Positions 16,580 to 24,528 of a DNA stretch of 32,254 nucleotides are shown here, in pieces. The stretch is taken from positions 1 through 32,254 of the forward strand of contig JAHDPQ010000141.1 in NCBI GenBank assembly GCA_018434245.1. Direction: 5' to 3'. This DNA is from Oscillospiraceae bacterium. Lineage in GTDB: Bacteria; Bacillota; Clostridia; Oscillospirales; Ruminococcaceae. Position 1 is the stretch's first letter. Every line of letters starts with the position of its first letter. Below the pieces are notes generated by a model that was not told the origin of the DNA, ran no database searches, and worked only from the letters and a program-made list of their open reading frames with translations. The translations under genes and the position numbers were made by a program.

Positions 16580-16822
16580 TTATGGACCGGTGAGCGCGGC
16601 ACGGCAGTCCGGGCAAACCCAGCCGCCATCAACGGACGTGAGGCCCTCGCTGTTTTTCCTGCACAGAGAACATCGGGGCCGGGCCTGGCGAATCACCACG
16701 CTTTTGGCGACAGGGTCGGGCCATCCAATTTCCAGCTGGGTGCCCTCGTCCCATTCCAGCGCTTCCCGCACCTCCCGGGGAAGCAAAATCCGTCCCAAAT
16801 CGTCCATCTTTGTTGTTGACAT
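16580..16822 (-). CDS. AbrB/SpoVT-fold protein with C-terminal zinc ribbon
   Basis: An 80-residue cytoplasmic protein. Residues 1-46 match the swapped-hairpin AbrB DNA-binding domain (DLGRILLPREVREALEWDEG). Residues 51-73 hold CSLC...CPDC, a four-cysteine zinc ribbon (C51, C54, C70, C73). The fusion suggests a small transcription regulator or a protein that binds a nucleic acid or protein partner through the ribbon. The frame is open to 16912, but ATG 16822 is chosen for AGGGG eight bases upstream and for the typical AbrB N-terminus. It is preceded by a structured leader with a terminator and is followed by a long hairpin. There is no antitoxin-toxin partner next to it. Confidence 0.8.
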   Translation of the reverse strand: MSTTKMDDLGRILLPREVREALEWDEGTQLEIGWPDPVAKSVVIRQARPRCSLCRKNSEGLTSVDGGWVCPDCRAALTGP

Positions 16823-16846
16823 GTGTTTTGCCCCTTTCGCGTAATC

Positions 16847-16883
16847 GCGGGTAGGGGCCGGCTGCCCGACCCCCACTTCCCGC
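16847..16883. repeat. Palindromic hairpin between the leader terminator and the AbrB-like gene
   Basis: Plus strand: GCGGG-ta-GGGG-cCGG-ctg-CCcG-a-CCCC-cactt-CCCGC, an interrupted palindrome of 37 bases. The block GTAGGGGC occurs again near 16542 inside the hairpin after the gene, so this may be a dispersed repeat. In the minus-strand transcript it would lie in the 5' untranslated region of the AbrB-like gene. Confidence 0.5.
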
Positions 16884-16892
16884 AGGCCGCGA

Positions 16893-17110
16893 AAAAAAAG
16901 AAGAGCGCACATAGGTGAAAAAGGGGTACCATAATACCCCTAACCCCTACGTGCGCCCCAAAAACACCGCTTGAAATGGGTGCCTGTGTGCGGTATAATA
17001 AGGTTGCTGCGCGCCGGATGTTCCGGTTGTAGAGGTGGGTAGTTCACCCTACAGTCTCCCAAGGGTTGCCGCCCGAAGGAGATGCGTGGCCCTGCTTTTT
17101 TCCGGGCCTT
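16893..17110 (-). ncRNA. Candidate structured leader RNA or small RNA upstream of the AbrB-like gene
   Basis: Transcribed region of about 215 bases on the minus strand between a consensus promoter and a T8 tail. Hairpins in order: GGCCC / GGGCC at the 5' end (17108-17088), TCTCC / GGAGA enclosing GGG / CCC (near 17081-17055), TGTAG / CTACA (near 17053-17028), CCGG / CCGG (17026-17014), ACCGC / GCGGT (near 16995-16967). The last is a large terminator, GCGCAC-gTAGG with CCTAt-GTGCGC enclosing GGGGTA / TACCCC, then CTCTTC and eight Ts. The layout fits either a riboswitch-like attenuator for the AbrB gene or an independent small RNA. It does not match T-box, SAM, TPP, FMN, ZTP, SRP or tmRNA motifs that I know. 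Confidence 0.5.
16971..16999 (+). promoter_or_regulatory. Candidate antisense promoter inside the AbrB leader
   Basis: On the plus strand: TTGAAA (16971-16976), a 17-base spacer, TATAAT (16994-16999). Its transcript would be antisense to the 5' half of the structured leader and meets a T6 run at 17096-17101. No convincing hairpin precedes that T-run. Confidence 0.4.
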
Positions 17111-17116
17111 AAAATT

Positions 17117-17145
17117 ATTGTAGCAGGAGGGGCAGGGCTTGTCAA
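17117..17145 (-). promoter_or_regulatory. Promoter of the structured leader and AbrB-like gene
   Basis: On the minus strand: TTGACA (17145-17140), a 17-base spacer, TACAAT (17122-17117). Confidence 0.8.
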
Positions 17146-17427
17146 TCCATTTAGGAAAATATGGGAAATCGGCGGAATTGGGCGATCGATGGGGGGAGTT
17201 CTTCACCCCTTGCAATGCTAAGGCGCGGGATACAATGTATCCCGCGCCTTACTATCAATAAAAGCAGTTCCTCCAAAACCAGTGAGGGTCATTTCGGCTT
17301 TACCCGAAATGCAGCGAGCGGGCCATTTTCCGCCGCCGGGGAGCAACGGGAAGAATCCAAACATGTTGCGGATTACAAAGGGGTTGGGGCAGGGCCCCAT
17401 TGAGAATGCGCCACAGCCCCCCTACCG
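17146..17427. repeat. Palindrome-rich intergenic region after thrS
   Basis: No gene supported. Three inverted repeats are visible. The first is AAGGCGCGGGATACA / TGTATCCCGCGCCTT with a single central base (17220-17250). The second is CATTTCGG / CCGAAATG with a six-base loop (17290-17311). The third is GGGG / CTCCCC around 17190-17212. None has a T-run, so these look like repeats or protein-binding or processing sites rather than textbook terminators. No other thrS terminator is evident, so the 31-base palindrome may serve as one. Confidence 0.55.
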
Positions 17428-19338
17428 CTAATTTGCCTTGGTTCGGATCTCCTCCAAAGCGGAGGCCAAGAACTCCTCGGGGGTAACAGCACCCTTGTCC
17501 CCTTCCTTGCGGGAACGAACCGCTACCTGACCGTTTTCCATCTCCCGGTCGCCGATCACCAGCATGTAGTTGATCTTCTGCACCTGAGCTTCCCGAATTT
17601 TGTAGCCCATCTTCTCGTTGCGGTCATCCAGCTTGACCCGCATCCCGGCCTTGGTCAGCTGCTCCACCACCTGCTTGGCATAGCCCAAATGGGCGTCCCC
17701 AATGGGAATCACCGACACCTGAACCGGGTTGAGCCACAGGGGGAAAGCCCCGGCAAACTGCTCGATGAGGATGCCGATAAACCGCTCGATGCTGCCAAAG
17801 GCCACCCGATGAATCATGATGGGGCGGTGCTTTTGGTTGTCGGCTCCGGTGTATTCCAGCTCGAACCGCTCCGGCATCTGGAAGTCCAGCTGAATGGTTC
17901 CGCACTGCCAGGTCCGGCCGATGCAGTCCTCCAGATGGAAGTCCAGCTTGGGACCGTAGAAGGCTCCATCACCCTCGTTGATGACAAAGCTCATCCCCAG
18001 CTCGGTGATGGCCTCCTGCAGAGCACCTGTGGCCGCCTCCCAGTCCTCGTCGCAGCCCATGTGGTCCTCTGGCATGGTGGAAAGCTCGATGTGGTAGCGA
18101 AACCCAAAGGTGGAGTACACCTCATCGATGAGCTTGACCACATTCTTGATTTCATCCTTGATCTGATCCTTGGTCATAAAGATGTGGGCGTCGTCCTGAT
18201 TGAAGCAGCGCACCCGCATCAGGCCGTGAAGGGCGCCCGACATCTCGTGGCGGTGAACCAGACCGATTTCCGCCAGACGCAGGGGCAGGTCCTTATAGGA
18301 GTGGGGCTTCTGCTGATAGACCAGCATGCCGCCGGGGCAATTCATGGGCTTGATGGCAAAGTCCTGCTCGTCGATGACGGTGGTGTACATGTTGTTTTTG
18401 TAGTGGTCCCAGTGGCCGCTGCGCAGCCAGAGCTCCTTGTTGAGCATAATGGGGCTGGAAATCTCCACGTAGTTCCAGCGGTTATGAACCTCCCGCCAGT
18501 ACTCCATCAGCAGGTTTTTCAGCACCATGCCCTTGGGCAGCCAGAAGGGAAAGCCCGGGCCTTCTTCCAGCATGGCAAAGAGCTCCAGCTCCTTGCCCAG
18601 CTTCCGGTGATCCCGGCGCTTGGCCTCCTCAATCCGCTCCAGATGCTCCTGTAGCTGTGCCGCCTTGGGGAAGGCGGTGCCGTAAATCCGGCTCAGGGTC
18701 TGGTTGTTCTGATCCCCGCGCCAGTAGGCGGCATTGGTGGCAGTGAGCTTGAAGGCCTTGACCTTGCCCGTATCGGTGAGGTGGGGGCCGGCGCAGACAT
18801 CGGTAAACTCCCCTTGGCGGTAGAAGGAGATTTCTTCCCCCGCATCTGCATGCTCTTTAATCAGCTCCTGCTTGTAGGGCTCGTCCTTCACCAGCTCCAA
18901 AGCTTCGTCCACCGGCAGGGTAAACCGCTGGATGGGCAGAGCCTCCTTGACGATCTTCTTCATCTCCCCTTCGATCTTTTCCAAGTCCTCGGGACCAAAG
19001 GCGGGCTTGCGGTCAAAATCGTAGTAGAAGCCCCCTTCGATGGCGGGGCCGATGGCCAGTTTGGTTTCGGGATAGAGCCGCTTGACGGCTTGGGCCATCA
19101 CGTGGGTGGCGGTATGCCAAAAGGCTTTTTTGCCCGCCTCGTCCTCAAAGGTGCAGAGGATCAGCTCGCAGTCCTTTGCCAGGGGATAGCGTAGATCCAC
19201 CACTTCCCCGTCCACCATGCCACAGTACACCTGCTTGTAGAAACCGCCTCCCAGAGATTTGGCTACCTCCAGCACCGTGGTGCCTGCTTCAAATTCCTTG
19301 ACCACTCCACCCTTGAGGGTAATGTTCAGCATATTCAT
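17428..19338 (-). CDS. thrS: Threonyl-tRNA synthetase
   Basis: Class II synthetase of 636 residues with all domains. The TGS domain covers residues 1-62. The editing domain has HTATH (H75, H79) plus C182 and H186 (DVCAGPH), the site that removes Ser from tRNA-Thr. The catalytic core has zinc ligands C334 (MNCPGG), H385 (DDAHIF) and H510 (IMIHRVAFGSIERF), nearly the same numbers as in E. coli. The anticodon-binding domain is C-terminal. The start is ATG 19338. A second ATG two codons later (19332) has better spacing to GGAG (nine bases rather than three) and may be the true start. Controlled by the Thr T-box upstream. Confidence 0.97.
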   Translation of the reverse strand: MNMLNITLKGGVVKEFEAGTTVLEVAKSLGGGFYKQVYCGMVDGEVVDLRYPLAKDCELILCTFEDEAGKKAFWHTATHVMAQAVKRLYPETKLAIGPAIEGGFYYDFDRKPAFGPEDLEKIEGEMKKIVKEALPIQRFTLPVDEALELVKDEPYKQELIKEHADAGEEISFYRQGEFTDVCAGPHLTDTGKVKAFKLTATNAAYWRGDQNNQTLSRIYGTAFPKAAQLQEHLERIEEAKRRDHRKLGKELELFAMLEEGPGFPFWLPKGMVLKNLLMEYWREVHNRWNYVEISSPIMLNKELWLRSGHWDHYKNNMYTTVIDEQDFAIKPMNCPGGMLVYQQKPHSYKDLPLRLAEIGLVHRHEMSGALHGLMRVRCFNQDDAHIFMTKDQIKDEIKNVVKLIDEVYSTFGFRYHIELSTMPEDHMGCDEDWEAATGALQEAITELGMSFVINEGDGAFYGPKLDFHLEDCIGRTWQCGTIQLDFQMPERFELEYTGADNQKHRPIMIHRVAFGSIERFIGILIEQFAGAFPLWLNPVQVSVIPIGDAHLGYAKQVVEQLTKAGMRVKLDDRNEKMGYKIREAQVQKINYMLVIGDREMENGQVAVRSRKEGDKGAVTPEEFLASALEEIRTKAN

Positions 19339-19410
19339 CTTCTCCGTTCCTGTAGAATGCGGGTATTCCTACCCGATTGCATTTATAGTTCCTGATTTGC
19401 TTTTTAAAAC

Positions 19411-19658
19411 AAAAAAGCCCCGTCCCAATTGGGACGAAGCCATGCTCCGCGGTTCCACCCAAGTTGCGCAAAATTGCCTGCGCCACTCTGCTCCCTTAAC
19501 GCAGGAAAACGGGATGCTTACGCCAAGATCGGCCTTACATCCACTCGGAGGCGGTGTCGAAACAGGTTCTTCGCGGGGCGCTTGCAGCCGATGGCGCTCC
19601 CTCTCTGGGGCGAAGGTTATTGCCCGTTCGCTTCCTCGTCAACGCATTCTTAAATATC
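19411..19658 (-). promoter_or_regulatory. Threonine T-box leader of thrS
   Basis: Minus-strand leader. The T-box sequence TTGGGTGGAACCGCGG is at 19462-19447. The terminator GCTTCGTCCC-aatt-GGGACGGGGC (19439-19416) is followed by six Ts. In stem I, ACC at 19555-19553 (context TTCGACACCGCC) is a plausible Thr specifier, and an AGAGAGGG segment lies near 19600. The specifier is assigned by analogy with the Tyr leader in this window. Confidence 0.93.
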
Positions 19659-19664
19659 AGCTTC

Positions 19665-19693
19665 ATGCTATCACTATTTTTCTTCCTTGTCAA
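19665..19693 (-). promoter_or_regulatory. Promoter of the thrS T-box transcript
   Basis: On the minus strand: TTGACA (19693-19688), a 17-base spacer, TAGCAT (19670-19665). Confidence 0.75.
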
Positions 19694-19763
19694 GGTGAGG
19701 ATGCTTTTATGGGAAATAATACAGATTATCTTGCAAAAAAGGCTTCCAAAAGGGTCTTATATC

Positions 19764-19792
19764 TTGACATTATTACCAAATAAGGATAAAAT
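19764..19792 (+). promoter_or_regulatory. Promoter of rny
   Basis: TTGACA (19764-19769), a 17-base spacer, TAAAAT (19787-19792). It is divergent from the thrS promoter. About 90 bases of leader precede the RNase Y start and hold a small AAGCG / CGCTT hairpin. Confidence 0.8.
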
Positions 19793-19890
19793 AATTAAGA
19801 ATACGTAGTAGTGGTTAGCAAGCGTAATCATGCGCTTTAATCAATACTGGTACTTTGAAAATTTAATAGTAAAGGAGGTCCGACCAATTT

Positions 19891-21450
19891 ATGCCGAAAG
19901 AGACAGTTTTTACCTTGGTGGCCAGCATAGTCACACTTTTAATTGGAGCTGTTATCGCCTTTTTTGTGGGCGTTCAGTATAGAAAGCGGGTTGCAGAGGC
20001 CGAGCTTGGAAACGCAGAAGACGAAGCCAAGCGCATTGTAAGCGAAGCGATCAAAAATGCTGAAAGCAAAAAGAAGGAAGCTCTGGTAGAGGCAAAGGAC
20101 GAAATCCATAAGATGCGCACCGAAGCCGAGCGGGAAATGAAAGAGCGACGCAGCGAAATCACCCGGCTGGAACGCCGTACCCAGCAAAAGGAAGAGTCCC
20201 TAGAAAAGCGTTCCGACAAGCTGGAAAAAAAGGAAGAAGAATTGCAGCTCAAACTGCAAAACGCCGAAAAAACTCTGCAGGAAGCAGAAATGGTCAAGCA
20301 CCATCAGTTCGAAATGCTGGAAAAGATTTCAGGATTTTCTACCGAACAGGCCAAAGAGTATCTTCTTGCCAATCTGGACGACGAACTGACCCGGGATAAA
20401 GCTCTGCGGATTGCCGCTACCGAGCAAAGAATCCGGGAAGAGGCCGAAGATAAGGCCCGCAGCATCGTTTCCCAAGCCATTCAGCGCATTGCCTCCGACC
20501 ACGTGGCCGAAGTCACCGTCTCGGTAGTACCCCTGCCCAACGACGAGATGAAGGGCCGCATCATCGGACGAGAGGGCCGCAATATCCGCACTCTGGAAAC
20601 TCTGACCGGCGTCGATCTCATCATTGACGACACTCCTGAAGCCATTACTCTTTCCAGCCACGATCCCGTCAAACGGGAAATTGCCCGCATCGCTCTGGAA
20701 AAGCTGATTCAGGACGGCCGCATCCATCCTTCCCGCATTGAGGAAATGGTGGAAAAGGCAGGGCGGGAAGTGGAAGCCAAAATCAAGCAGGATGGAGAGC
20801 GCGCCTCGATGGAGACCGGCGTTCATGGAATCCACCCCGAGCTGGTACGGCTTCTGGGCCGGATGCGCTACCGCACCAGCTACGGACAGAACGTGCTGGA
20901 GCACTCCATCGAAGTGGCCAATCTGGCCGGCGTCATGGCTGCCGAAATTGGCGCCAACGTTGCCTTGGCCAAACGTGCCGGGCTCCTCCACGATATTGGC
21001 AAGGCTCTCACCCACAAGATCGAAGGCTCCCACGTGCAGATCGGTGTGGATGTAGCCCGCAAGTACAAGGAAAACAACGACGTGATCCACGCTATCGAAG
21101 CCCACCACGGAGACGTGGAGCCCAGCACCACCATCGCTTGTCTGGTGCAGGCTGCCGACGCCATCTCTGCCGCACGGCCGGGAGCCCGTCGGGAAAACAT
21201 CGAGAACTATATCAAGCGTCTGGAAAAGCTGGAGGAAATCACCAACTCCTTCAACGGGGTGGAAAAATCCTTCGCCATTCAGGCCGGTCGCGAAATCCGG
21301 GTGCTCCTGCGCCCCGACATCATCAGCGACGATCAGCTCACCATCACCGCCCGGGAAATCTGCAAAAAGATCGAGGAAGAACTGGATTATCCAGGTCAGA
21401 TCAAGGTCCACTGCATCCGGGAAAACAGAGCCATCGAATACGCAAAATAG
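19891..21450 (+). CDS. rny: Ribonuclease Y
   Basis: Membrane-anchored endoribonuclease of 519 residues that initiates mRNA decay in Firmicutes. Residues 7-29 form one N-terminal transmembrane helix. Residues 30-200 are a charged coiled coil ([20 protein letters not shown]). The KH RNA-binding domain has [15 protein letters not shown] at residues 222-236. The HD metal-dependent catalytic domain has HDIGK with H367 and D368, plus AHHGD near 404. AAAGGAGGT precedes the ATG by about ten bases. It has its own promoter and terminator, so it is monocistronic. Confidence 0.98.
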   Translation: MPKETVFTLVASIVTLLIGAVIAFFVGVQYRKRVAEAELGNAEDEAKRIVSEAIKNAESKKKEALVEAKDEIHKMRTEAEREMKERRSEITRLERRTQQKEESLEKRSDKLEKKEEELQLKLQNAEKTLQEAEMVKHHQFEMLEKISGFSTEQAKEYLLANLDDELTRDKALRIAATEQRIREEAEDKARSIVSQAIQRIASDHVAEVTVSVVPLPNDEMKGRIIGREGRNIRTLETLTGVDLIIDDTPEAITLSSHDPVKREIARIALEKLIQDGRIHPSRIEEMVEKAGREVEAKIKQDGERASMETGVHGIHPELVRLLGRMRYRTSYGQNVLEHSIEVANLAGVMAAEIGANVALAKRAGLLHDIGKALTHKIEGSHVQIGVDVARKYKENNDVIHAIEAHHGDVEPSTTIACLVQAADAISAARPGARRENIENYIKRLEKLEEITNSFNGVEKSFAIQAGREIRVLLRPDIISDDQLTITAREICKKIEEELDYPGQIKVHCIRENRAIEYAK

Positions 21451-21458
21451 TTCATTCA

Positions 21459-21490
21459 ATCCCCCGATTCATGGTCGGGGGATTTTTCTT
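21459..21490 (+). terminator. Intrinsic terminator of rny
   Basis: Arms ATCCCCCGA and TCGGGGGAT with a seven-base loop, followed by TTTTCTTT, nine bases after the rny stop. Confidence 0.9.
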
Positions 21491-21496
21491 TGCACA

Positions 21497-21534
21497 CAAA
21501 AGAGCCGGAGAAGAATAATAGCTTCTCCGGCTCT
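21497..21534 (-). terminator. Intrinsic terminator of the LarA-family gene
   Basis: On the minus strand, perfect 13-base arms AGAGCCGGAGAAG and CTTCTCCGGCTCT with an eight-base loop, followed by TTTGTG. It faces the rny terminator. Confidence 0.88.
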
Positions 21535-21553
21535 TGCTATACGATGTGACAAT

Positions 21554-22837
21554 TTAGAAGGGTTTGGACCAAAGGCCCAGTGCAGGGTTGCTGATATAAA
21601 AGATTTCCTCCCCGTCAGGCAGGGTGTTGTAGCCGTCCTTGAGCTGGGTGGGGTCATAGCGCTTGGTAGCATCCTCGTAAGGCATATAGTGGAAAGCCGC
21701 CCCCTCCACCTCTTCCTGGGTCAGGTGGGCAGTGGCATAAGTGATGGAAAAGCGCCCGTCAGAAGAACCGTGGATCAGGTGAGCCGCCACACTCTGGTTG
21801 GTTTGGAGATCCTCTTCCTTGCCAAACAGCTCGATGACGTTTTCCCGTCCCACATAGCCATATTTGCGGATCAGACGGTCATTTTCGGCATCCTCTCCAA
21901 ACTTGCGCACACCGGGAGCCAGAATGATCAGCTCGCCGTCCTGCGCCATGGCCATGCGGGTGCGGTAGATGGCCTTGTTCCCCAGCCAGGTGCTCTTAAA
22001 CTCGGCGGGATCCAGATACACCACACATTTTTTGAAGGGCTGATCCACAAAGATCAGGTTTTTTTCCTTGGCCAGAGCACAGGCTTCCTCGTAAGGAGCG
22101 CGGGTGGTTCCGGCAAAGAGGCCGTGAATGGCCACACCCTCGGGAGTGTTGGTGGTGACGGTGAGGATGTAGACGATGGGCAGCTTGGAGAGGAAGTGCT
22201 CCTGAGCGTAGTCAAACACCTTGCGGACAGGGGTGTCGATCCGGCCCATCATTCGCTCCATGCCGTACATGGCCCCCAGCATATGGCTCTGGTTGATGAT
22301 GTTGTTGCCGCCAACGCCCACCAGAATGTTCTTGGAGTAGTTGGCCATGCCCACCACTTCGTGGGGGGCAACCTGTCCCAGAGAGAAGATGGCTTTGTAT
22401 TCGGGTTTGAGAAGCTCCCGGTTGACTTCAATGAAGATATCCTCGTCCATTAGGCCCTCGGATACCTCTTTGACAAAGGAGGCAGGCACTTCCCCGATTT
22501 TTTCCACGCCGTTTTTCCAGTCGTGAATCAGGTAGGCATCGTCGGGGATGCTATCGCCAAAGAAGGCAAGCTTCTCCTCCTTGCTCATGGGATCGTGAGT
22601 GCCCAAAGCAGGCATCACCTTAACCTGAGCGGCGGGGGTGCGCTCCCCAACCAGAGCGTACATCTCCCGGGCCAGTACATTGGCGCCGGAATGAAGCCGG
22701 GTCATATCGGGAGGCAGCAGCAGGGTGTCGCCCCCCTCGCCGCAGGCATCCAGAACCTGAGCCAGAAACCCGCGAATCTCGCCGATTTCCAACCCCCTTC
22801 CCTGAGGTGCCAGCAATTTGAGTTCGAAAGCTTTCAT
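21554..22837 (-). CDS. LarA-superfamily nickel-pincer racemase/epimerase (DUF2088)
   Basis: A 427-residue protein homologous to lactate racemase LarA. The residues known from L. plantarum LarA are all present with matching spacing: R47 (PDMTR), H81 (GTHDP), H159 (PHEVVG), K169 (YSKN, the lysine that tethers the nickel-pincer nucleotide) and H185 (NQSH, a nickel ligand). H159-K169-H185 has the same 10 and 16 residue intervals as in LarA. The superfamily includes malate and hydroxyglutarate racemases and gluconate 2-epimerases. The neighbours here (mannonate oxidoreductase-like SDR, KDG-type kinase, gnd) favour a sugar-acid C2 epimerase over lactate racemase. AAGGAG precedes the ATG by eight bases. 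The cofactor genes larB, larC and larE are not in the window. Confidence 0.85.
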   Translation of the reverse strand: MKAFELKLLAPQGRGLEIGEIRGFLAQVLDACGEGGDTLLLPPDMTRLHSGANVLAREMYALVGERTPAAQVKVMPALGTHDPMSKEEKLAFFGDSIPDDAYLIHDWKNGVEKIGEVPASFVKEVSEGLMDEDIFIEVNRELLKPEYKAIFSLGQVAPHEVVGMANYSKNILVGVGGNNIINQSHMLGAMYGMERMMGRIDTPVRKVFDYAQEHFLSKLPIVYILTVTTNTPEGVAIHGLFAGTTRAPYEEACALAKEKNLIFVDQPFKKCVVYLDPAEFKSTWLGNKAIYRTRMAMAQDGELIILAPGVRKFGEDAENDRLIRKYGYVGRENVIELFGKEEDLQTNQSVAAHLIHGSSDGRFSITYATAHLTQEEVEGAAFHYMPYEDATKRYDPTQLKDGYNTLPDGEEIFYISNPALGLWSKPF

Positions 22838-23073
22838 GCTGTTTCTCCTTACTGATAATGTGTTTCATGGGACAAAACGTCAGAGTAGTGCAAGGTTTTG
22901 CGCCAAACGAGACAACCCCCGCACTACTGCAAATCACCATGCTGTTTTGTCTCTTGGCGGGAAATAGAGGGGCTGCCCCCCGACGTATTCTGCCGGAAAG
23001 CAGCAAGTACCTCTTGCAGGACCTCTCTCTCCAAAGGCTCACGGCCTTCGGAGAGGAGACGCTGCCTATGATG
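22838..23073 (-). other. Hairpin-containing spacer between gnd and the LarA-family gene
   Basis: These 236 bases hold no supported gene. Two strong inverted repeats lie on the minus strand: CTCTCCGAAGGC / GCCTTTGGAGAG (23055-23027), 18 bases after the gnd stop, and AGTAGTGC / GCACTACT with inner GGTT / AACC (22928-22884) upstream of the LarA-family ribosome site. Neither has a T-run. I find no clear promoter, so readthrough from gnd with RNA processing or attenuation is possible. Confidence 0.5.
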
Positions 23074-24528
23074 TTATACCGAGTAGGTGGAGGCGGAGGT
23101 AGTGCCGCCCTTACCGGTCCAATTGACATGGAAGAACTCGCCGCGGGGGTGACCCAGCTTCTCAAAGGTGTGGGCACCAAAGTAGTCCCGCTGCGCCTGC
23201 AGCAGGTTGGCAGGCAGGCGATCGGTAAAGTAGCCGTCAAAGTAAGCCAGAGCAGAGCTCATGGCGGGCACGGCCACTGCGCTGGAAATACCCAGAGTGA
23301 CAATCCGGCGCCAAGCTTCCTGACCCTGATCCAGAACATCCTTAAAGTAAGGAGCCAGCATCAGGTTGGCCAGATTGGGATCAGCCTCAAAGCTCTTCTT
23401 GATCTCGTTGAGGAAGGCGCTGCGGATGATGCAGCCGCCTCTCCAGATCATAGCGATGCCGCCCATATCCAGAGTCCAGCCAAAGGTTTCGGCAGCAGTG
23501 GCCATCAGGGAGTAGCCCTGAGCATAGCTGACCACCTTGGAGCAGAACAGAGCCTCTTCCAGATCCTTGAGGACGGCGGCCCGGTCAATCTTGACATCCA
23601 GCTTCTTTTTCTGGAGCTGTTTGGCAGCGGCCACGCGCTGCTCCTTGAGAGCGCTCAGGCAGCGGCTAAACACGGCTTCACTGATCAGGGTCAGGGCAAC
23701 ACCCTCGTCCAGAGCGGACTGGCTGGTCCACTTGCCGGTGCCCTTTTGGCCGGCGGTGTCCAGAATCTCGTCCACCACATAGTTGCCCTTCTCATCCTTG
23801 TAGCCCATGATGTCCCGTGTAATCTCGATGAGGTAACTGTCCAGACGGCCTTCGTTCCACTCGGCAAAGGTCTTGTGGATTTCGTCGTTGGTCATGCCGA
23901 GAACGTCCTTCATCACGGCATAGGCTTCGCAGATCAGCTGCATGTCGCCGTATTCGATGCCGTTGTGAACCATCTTGACAAAGTGGCCTGCGCCGTCCTT
24001 GCCGATCCAGATGCAGCAGGGAGACTGGTCCTCCCCCGCCTTGGCGGAGATGGCGGTGAAGATATCCTTGACATGAGGCCAGGCAGCTTCGGAGCCGCCG
24101 GGCATGATGGCAGGGCCGTTGAGAGCGCCTTCTTCGCCGCCGGAAACCCCGGTGCCGATGTACAGCAGGCCCTTGCTCTCCACATACTGAGCACGGCGGA
24201 TGGTGTCGGGGAAGTGGGAGTTGCCGCCGTCGATGATGATGTCGCCCTCTTCCAGATGGGGAATCAGTTGCTCGATGGTGGCGTCCACCGGTTTACCGGC
24301 CTTTACCATAATCATAATGCGGCGGGGTTTTTTCAGGGAGTTCACAAAGTCTTCTACGTTAAGGGCACCGATGATGTTCTTGCCCTTGGCGCGACCTTCT
24401 ACAAAGTTGGTCACCTTTTCGGTGGTACGGTTGTAGACAGCAACGGTAAAGCCCTTGCTCTCCATATTCATAACCAGGTTTTCGCCCATGACTGCCAGGC
24501 CAACCAGACCGATATCAGCTTTGCTCAT
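23074..24528 (-). CDS. gnd: 6-phosphogluconate dehydrogenase, decarboxylating
   Basis: A 484-residue enzyme of the oxidative pentose phosphate pathway that converts 6-phosphogluconate and NADP to ribulose 5-phosphate, CO2 and NADPH. The Rossmann start GLVGLAVMGENL has the GxAxMG fingerprint. The substrate motifs IIDGGNSHFPDT, GVSGGEEGALNGPAIMPGG, KMVHNGIEYGDMQLI (catalytic Lys) and GTGKWTSQSALD are all intact, and the C-terminal tail has DYFGAHTF. This is the long form, as in E. coli. The ATG at 24528 has AGGAGG ten bases upstream. It sits between the PfkB kinase and the LarA homologue, which suggests 6-phosphogluconate is made by the neighbouring pathway. Confidence 0.97.
   Translation of the reverse strand: MSKADIGLVGLAVMGENLVMNMESKGFTVAVYNRTTEKVTNFVEGRAKGKNIIGALNVEDFVNSLKKPRRIMIMVKAGKPVDATIEQLIPHLEEGDIIIDGGNSHFPDTIRRAQYVESKGLLYIGTGVSGGEEGALNGPAIMPGGSEAAWPHVKDIFTAISAKAGEDQSPCCIWIGKDGAGHFVKMVHNGIEYGDMQLICEAYAVMKDVLGMTNDEIHKTFAEWNEGRLDSYLIEITRDIMGYKDEKGNYVVDEILDTAGQKGTGKWTSQSALDEGVALTLISEAVFSRCLSALKEQRVAAAKQLQKKKLDVKIDRAAVLKDLEEALFCSKVVSYAQGYSLMATAAETFGWTLDMGGIAMIWRGGCIIRSAFLNEIKKSFEADPNLANLMLAPYFKDVLDQGQEAWRRIVTLGISSAVAVPAMSSALAYFDGYFTDRLPANLLQAQRDYFGAHTFEKLGHPRGEFFHVNWTGKGGTTSASTYSV

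Noticed and set aside
15540-16616. Long minus-strand open frame of 358 codons
   Set aside because: It is antisense to the C-terminal half of htpG and crosses the htpG terminator.
17002-17101. Plus-strand reading of the 17002-17101 region as an SRP RNA or tRNA-like gene
   Set aside because: It lacks the conserved SRP domain IV core and tRNA arms, and no proper terminator stem precedes the T6 run. The minus-strand reading has a better promoter and terminator.
17218-17400. Minus-strand frame of 60 codons between thrS and the AbrB leader
   Set aside because: It spans two palindromes, has no ribosome site and no resemblance to a known small protein; treated as non-coding.
20329-21459. Long minus-strand open frame of 376 codons
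   Set aside because: It is antisense to the KH and HD domains of RNase Y, with no recognisable domain.
21554-22837. Calling the LarA homologue a lactate racemase
   Set aside because: The catalytic residues fit the whole superfamily, while the gene context is sugar-acid metabolism with no lactate permease or larB/C/E; the substrate is left open.
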